From assembly GCA_020628865.1 (NCBI GenBank), contig JAHDEJ010000015.1, positions 1-54,408 of the forward strand: a DNA stretch of 54,408 bases. Direction: 5' to 3'. Made by a program: the position numbers and the translations under genes. The notes under the pieces were generated by a model, which ran no database searches, was not told the DNA's origin, and saw only the letters and a program-made list of their open reading frames with translations. Shown here piece by piece: positions 52,678-54,408 of this stretch. Every line of letters begins with the position of its first letter. Within the stretch, counting starts at the first letter, position 1. Source of the DNA: Acidimicrobiales bacterium. Its GTDB lineage: Bacteria; Actinomycetota; Acidimicrobiia; Acidimicrobiales; SHLQ01.

Positions 52678-53505
52678 TCACCCGGCGAGCCAGTCGCCCA
52701 GGCGCCGAAGTGCAAAATCCACAAGTGCACTCACTCCAACCAGCGCGAAGATCGCGACCAGCACGAAGCCGTACTGGAAGAAGGTTCGGGCCGTCCAGAT
52801 CATCGCGCCCAACCCCTTCTGAAACGAGATCAGTTCGCCGGCCACCAGCACGTTCCAGTTGACGGCGGCGGCAACCCGCAGTGCGAGGAAGGTGGCAGGC
52901 AGTGCCTGGCGCACGGTCCGCAGATCGACTCGGTCCGCTGACGAGCCCGGCATCGGGCCTCGCCCGGCGACGTGGTCGCGTACGGCGATTGCGACGATGA
53001 AGAACGTCGTGACCGCGAGCAGACTCACAAGCCGCATGCTCCCGGGCCCGAACCTCACGAAGATCAGCGGAAGGAGCCCGAGCACGGGCACGAGTCGGAA
53101 GAAGCCGAACGCCGGTTGCACGATCGATCGAATCGTGCGGGAAGACCCGATCGCCAAGCCGGCGACCACGCCGGCAACGCCACCGAGCCCCAGCCCAAGC
53201 GCCATTCGCATGAGGCTCATCGCCAGGTGCTCCCACAGGGTGACCCGTTGAAATCCGTCAGTCGCCAACTGCCAGAAGTCCTCGGCCGTGGCTCGCGGAC
53301 CAGGCAGAACCTCCGGATCGACGATGCCCAGCTGCGCCGAAACCACCCACAGCGCAAGCATCGCGCCCACACCGGCAACCCCGAGCAGGCGATTCCCGCT
53401 GGAGACTGCTTCTCCGCCAAGGATCAGCGGGACAGCCCGACTTCCAGCCGGCCGATCCACCAGGCCTCCGGATACATTGCCGCCATCCACCGCCGACTCG
53501 GCCAT
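52678..53505 (-). CDS. ABC transporter permease, NitT/TauT (SsuC/TauC) type
   Basis: 275 residues behind AAGGAG. Five to six spans and the BPD_transp_1 fold are clear (FWQLATDGFQRVTLWEHLAM, GLGGVAGVVAGLAIGSSRTI, VPVLGLLPLIFVRFGPGS, AGELISFQKGLGAMIW). The family imports sulfonates, nitrate or thiamine precursors. The coupling-helix loop is unusual: where relatives have the G-A-S-x-x-Q-x-x-x-x-V-x-L-P type EAA motif, this one has a shortened VDLRTVRQALPATFLALRV stretch after a Gly/Pro-rich segment, so ATPase contact may be altered. It is a paralog of the next permease, 102 bases upstream on the same strand. Confidence 0.88.
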   Translation of the reverse strand: MAESAVDGGNVSGGLVDRPAGSRAVPLILGGEAVSSGNRLLGVAGVGAMLALWVVSAQLGIVDPEVLPGPRATAEDFWQLATDGFQRVTLWEHLAMSLMRMALGLGLGGVAGVVAGLAIGSSRTIRSIVQPAFGFFRLVPVLGLLPLIFVRFGPGSMRLVSLLAVTTFFIVAIAVRDHVAGRGPMPGSSADRVDLRTVRQALPATFLALRVAAAVNWNVLVAGELISFQKGLGAMIWTARTFFQYGFVLVAIFALVGVSALVDFALRRLGDWLAG

Positions 53506-53607
53506 CGAGCTCCTTCCGCCGCTCGGGCGCCATCTCGGGCCCCGGGTTCGACGGAAGGATGCTACGGGCGGAAGGGGTGCTGCACACCCGAATCCGAGTG
53601 CGCTGAA

Positions 53608-54408
53608 TCAGCCTCGGCCGCGCCAGGGGATGAAGCGTTCCTCGGCCTTGCGCATGATGAGGTCGAGGATCACACCGATCACGCCGATGATGATGATGCC
53701 GAAGACGACGAGCTCGTTGCGGAAGAACGTGCGTGCGGTCCAGATCATTGCGCCGAGGCCGGTCTGGGCGCCGACGAGTTCGGCGGCGACGAGCGTGCCC
53801 CAGCACACGCCGATGGCGACACGCATGCCGACGAAGATCTCGGGAAGAGCGTTCGGCAGGATCACGTTGCGAAGGATCTGCTGCTTCGATGCGCCGAGCG
53901 AATAGGCGGCATGCACCTTGGACAGCCGCACCCCGGTGACGCCGGCGCGTGCCGCAATCACCATGATGAAGAAGGCGGCGAAGAAGAGCATGACCACGGC
54001 CGGGGTCTCGCCGATGCCGAACCAGAGGATCAGCAGCGGGATGAATGCGAGCGGCGGGACGGGACGGAAGAGCTCGATCAGCGGATCGAAGATGGCTCGC
54101 AACGTGTTGTTGAGGCCCATGGCGAGCCCGACCGGCACACCGACGACCACACCGATGCCGAACCCGATGAGGATGCGGCGCAGGCTGGCGAAGACGTGTT
54201 CGGCCAGCGTGACTCGCTGGAAGCCGTCCGTGGCGAGCTCCCATCCGCCCTGGATGGTCTCGATCGGCCCGGGGAAGAAGGTGGGGTCGGCAATGCCGAG
54301 CGCCTCGGAGAGCAACCAGATGATGAACAGCACGACGAGTGTGACGAGGCTGATCAGGCGGTTGCCCGTGACGGCCGAGCCATCGCCGAAGGTGACGGTC
54401 TTGCGCTG
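53608..54408 (-). CDS. ABC transporter permease, NitT/TauT (TauC) type, partial
   Basis: The frame is open to the right edge and shows 266 codons. The true start lies outside: residues at the edge (VTGNRLISLVTLVVLFIIW) align with SGNRLLGVAGVGAMLALW inside the paralog at 52678-53505. It has a normal EAA loop (AAYSLGASKQQILRNVILPN then ALPEIFVGMR) and the VPPLAFIPLLILWFGIGE core. It probably works with an ATPase and a binding protein encoded just beyond the window. Taurine or another sulfonate is a reasonable ligand given the neighbourhood, but nitrate or other small anions are possible. Confidence 0.9.
   Translation of the reverse strand, partial: QRKTVTFGDGSAVTGNRLISLVTLVVLFIIWLLSEALGIADPTFFPGPIETIQGGWELATDGFQRVTLAEHVFASLRRILIGFGIGVVVGVPVGLAMGLNNTLRAIFDPLIELFRPVPPLAFIPLLILWFGIGETPAVVMLFFAAFFIMVIAARAGVTGVRLSKVHAAYSLGASKQQILRNVILPNALPEIFVGMRVAIGVCWGTLVAAELVGAQTGLGAMIWTARTFFRNELVVFGIIIIGVIGVILDLIMRKAEERFIPWRGRG

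Overview
The window is a high-GC, densely coded chromosome segment. Many genes start with GTG, and a TANNNT box often lies 5-7 bases before the start codon (leaderless style). There is a mycothiol-type DinB/MDMPI protein, and the lipoproteins carry Ser/Thr/Asp-rich linkers. Together these suggest a marine-type actinobacterium, probably of the Acidimicrobiia/Ilumatobacter kind; the lineage is inference. No rRNA, tRNA, IS element, prophage or CRISPR array was seen, and no gap between genes exceeds 300 bases.

Left part (1-8.2 kb), sulfite chemistry: a molybdopterin oxidoreductase (cut by the left edge) and a fused ferredoxin-NrfD membrane subunit resemble a SoeABC/PsrABC respiratory complex. They diverge from a LysR regulator across an 81-bp gap that holds a textbook LysR box. 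A siroheme operon (Met8-CobA) feeding a siroheme sulfite/nitrite reductase follows. 8.3-16 kb holds a lysozyme-like exported protein, a GntR regulator, a surface-glycan set (sugar epimerase, GT2, multispan protein, sulfotransferase, three of them with ATGA overlaps) and a 725-residue secreted protein built from a seven-fold acidic repeat.

Middle part (16-33 kb): an AhpD/CMD-fold protein with an in-frame UGA (CxxU motif) sits behind a form II CoxL-like molybdoenzyme. Then come an FAH-family hydrolase, an acyltransferase, an Lrp regulator with a fused indolepyruvate:ferredoxin oxidoreductase, a lipoprotein, and a second Lrp regulator diverging from a UGSC-family gene that also contains an in-frame UGA. 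Both UGA codons are followed by bacterial-type SECIS hairpins, so the window appears to encode two selenoproteins. An MDMPI-like protein, a small leaderless ORF, GTGCCTGGCACC palindromes and a CobS/CobT chelatase pair complete the section.

Right part (33.3-54.4 kb), organosulfonate catabolism: Xsc (sulfoacetaldehyde acetyltransferase), an IclR regulator, a HOT/ADHFE1-like Fe-alcohol dehydrogenase, a GlcD/YdiJ-type FAD/Fe-S 2-hydroxyacid dehydrogenase, a TRAP transporter, a LysR regulator, a cysteine-sulfinate/cysteate decarboxylase-like PLP enzyme, an HpsN (sulfopropanediol dehydrogenase)-DegT aminotransferase fusion, and Pta. TauC/SsuC-type ABC permeases lie at the right edge. Palindromes shared between three of these regulatory regions tie the set together.

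Proposed logic (inference): TRAP uptake of a C3 sulfonate such as DHPS; HpsN domain to sulfolactate; FAD enzyme to sulfopyruvate; fused aminotransferase to cysteate; decarboxylase to taurine; a further transamination (enzyme not identified here) to sulfoacetaldehyde; Xsc to acetyl phosphate plus sulfite; Pta to acetyl-CoA. Sulfite would then be assimilated by the siroheme reductase or oxidised by the molybdoenzyme. The HpsN-aminotransferase fusion next to a cysteate-type decarboxylase is the most novel enzymology, and the two selenoproteins are the most easily missed features.
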